Of a stretch of DNA of 7,810 nucleotides, positions 6,770 through 7,810 are shown in pieces. The notes below the pieces were generated by a model. That model was not told where the DNA came from, ran no database searches, and worked only from the letters and a program-made list of their open reading frames with translations. The DNA lies in contig JASLDQ010000032.1 of NCBI GenBank assembly GCA_030151505.1, positions 1 through 7,810 of the forward strand, given 5' to 3'. A program made the position numbers and the translations under genes. Each line of letters starts with the position of its first letter. Within the stretch, counting starts at the first letter, position 1. Source of the stretch: Chromobacteriaceae bacterium (GTDB lineage Bacteria > Pseudomonadota > Gammaproteobacteria > Burkholderiales > Aquaspirillaceae).

Positions 6770-7810
6770 ATGCAAAGACGTCATTTTCTGGCGGCCCTCG
6801 CCGCGGCCCCGCTGTATCCGCTCGCCAGCCGGGCGATGGAGGACCATGGCCCGCACGCCGGTCACGCCATGCCGGCCGCCGCCCCGTCGCGCCGGCCGGC
6901 CCTGCCGCCGACCGGCCAGCCCTTGCGCGAGTTGCCGCAGCTGCAAAACCAGTCGACCGCCGCCGGCGAGTTCCGCGGGAGCCTGAGCGCGGCCGCCGGC
7001 CGTCACGCGCTGCTGCCTGGCGGCGATACGACGCTGTGGACCTACAACAACGGCGTGCCGGGGCCGGTGCTGGCCCTGTCCGCCGGCGACAAGGTCGCCA
7101 TTGCCTTCGACAACCGGCTGGCCGAGGCGACCACCATGCACTGGCACGGCCTGCCGGTGCCGCCCGCAGAGGATGGCGGGCCGGGGCAGGAGGTCGCCGC
7201 CGGCGGCCGCCGCGAATACGCCTACGCCATCCCGGCCGACTGGGGCGGCACGTTCTGGTACCACCCCCATCCGCATGGCCATACCGCGCGGCAGGCGGCG
7301 ATGGGGCTGGCCGGCCCCATCGTGATCCGGCCCCGGGCGGACCCGCTGGCCCATCTGCCCGAGCGCCTGCTGTTCGTCACCGACCAGCGCTTCGACAGGC
7401 ACAATCAGGTCGCCGCGCATACCGACGCGGACTGGATGGACGGGCGCGAGGGTGAGGTGGTGCTGGTCAACAGCCAGTACCGGCCGGTGCTGGAAGTCGG
7501 TGCCGGCGAGGCGTGGCGGCTGCGGCTGGTCAACGCCTGCGCGGCGCGCTACCTGCGGCTGCAGCTGCCGGGCCACCCGCTGACGCTGGTGGCGACCGAC
7601 GGCGGCTATCTGGAAAAGCCGCTGACCGGTCTGGCCGAGCTGCTGCTGGCGCCGGGCGAGCGCGCCGAACTGGTCGTGACCATGCGCGGCGAGCCGGGCT
7701 CGAGCGTGATGCTGCAATCCCTGCCGTATGTGCGCGGCAAGATGATGTCGGCCGAGCAGACCGTTGCCGTGCCGCTCTTGACGCTGCGCTATCGCGCCAC
7801 AACCCGCGTC
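6770..7810 (+). CDS. cueO: CueO-like multicopper oxidase, Tat-exported (partial, C-terminus beyond right edge)
   Basis: The first 347 residues of a periplasmic multicopper oxidase; CueO-type enzymes oxidise Cu(I) to the less toxic Cu(II) using oxygen. The start MQRRHFLAAL is a twin-arginine signal, nearly the same as in E. coli CueO, expected to be cut near residue 22. Cupredoxin domain 1 (about 60-200) has copper ligands His124 and His126 in MHWHG, then EDGGP, and His165 and His167 in YHPHPHG, followed by TARQAAMGLAG as in CueO. Domain 2 (about 215-345) includes LVNACAARYLRL and LVATDGGYL. Domain 3, with the type 1 site, the remaining trinuclear ligands and any Met-rich segment, lies outside the window, so the CueO assignment against other laccase-like oxidases is not final. 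A His/Met-rich stretch at residues 23-34 just after the signal is unusual. It probably forms a unit with the small secreted protein 90 bases upstream. The frame stays open to the last base. Confidence 0.9.
   Translation, partial: MQRRHFLAALAAAPLYPLASRAMEDHGPHAGHAMPAAAPSRRPALPPTGQPLRELPQLQNQSTAAGEFRGSLSAAAGRHALLPGGDTTLWTYNNGVPGPVLALSAGDKVAIAFDNRLAEATTMHWHGLPVPPAEDGGPGQEVAAGGRREYAYAIPADWGGTFWYHPHPHGHTARQAAMGLAGPIVIRPRADPLAHLPERLLFVTDQRFDRHNQVAAHTDADWMDGREGEVVLVNSQYRPVLEVGAGEAWRLRLVNACAARYLRLQLPGHPLTLVATDGGYLEKPLTGLAELLLAPGERAELVVTMRGEPGSSVMLQSLPYVRGKMMSAEQTVAVPLLTLRYRATTRV

Noticed and set aside
6721..7455. Plus-strand open frame of 244 codons overlapping the oxidase start
   Set aside because: It is an Arg/Ala/Gly/Pro-rich shifted frame. 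The correct frame starts at 6770 with a Tat signal and copper ligands.
6284..7717. Minus-strand open frame of 477 codons opposite the small secreted gene and the oxidase
   Set aside because: It is a shadow frame without domains. The plus strand has a signal peptide protein and cupredoxin motifs here.

Overview
The window is an ordinary, high-GC, densely coding bacterial chromosome segment. The proteins look like those of a betaproteobacterium. The RlmB and Mfd sequences resemble, from memory, those of Neisseriales (Neisseria/Chromobacterium-type), so a Chromobacteriaceae-like organism is my best guess; no marker gene is present to prove it. I see no insertion sequences, CRISPR arrays, phage genes, tRNAs or rRNAs, and nothing that demands horizontal transfer.

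Layout from left to right: (1) positions 1-2859, minus strand, hold the first 953 codons of mfd (transcription-repair coupling factor); its C-terminal end lies beyond the left edge. (2) Positions 2860-3046 form a divergent control region with a candidate promoter for mfd on the minus strand, a candidate promoter for the next gene on the plus strand, and a short hairpin in the plus-strand leader. (3) Positions 3047-5296, plus strand, encode a 749-residue membrane-anchored PAS-PAS-GGDEF-EAL cyclic-di-GMP enzyme. (4) Positions 5297-5482 are a non-coding gap with a small palindrome and a weak promoter candidate. (5) Positions 5483-6232, plus strand, encode RlmB, the 23S rRNA Gm2251 2'-O-methyltransferase. 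(6) Positions 6305-6679, plus strand, encode a small secreted His/Cys-containing protein that looks copper-associated. (7) Positions 6770-7810, plus strand, encode the first 347 residues of a Tat-exported CueO-like multicopper oxidase that runs off the right edge.

Functionally these are separate units: DNA repair coupled to transcription, c-di-GMP signalling, ribosome maturation, and a periplasmic copper-detoxification pair. The last two genes plausibly work together: a small metal-binding secreted protein followed by a cuprous oxidase. The two edge-truncated genes (mfd and the oxidase) are the real reading frames of their regions; several very long open frames on the opposite strands are GC-driven shadows. 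The most notable observations are the unusual Pro-Gly-Gly-Asp-Glu-Phe active-site motif encoded across a run of eight G, the lack of an I-site in the same protein, an mfd start preceded by an anti-Shine-Dalgarno-like leader, and the copper pair sitting directly behind rlmB without a recognisable copper operator. I did not find convincing evidence for a novel system.
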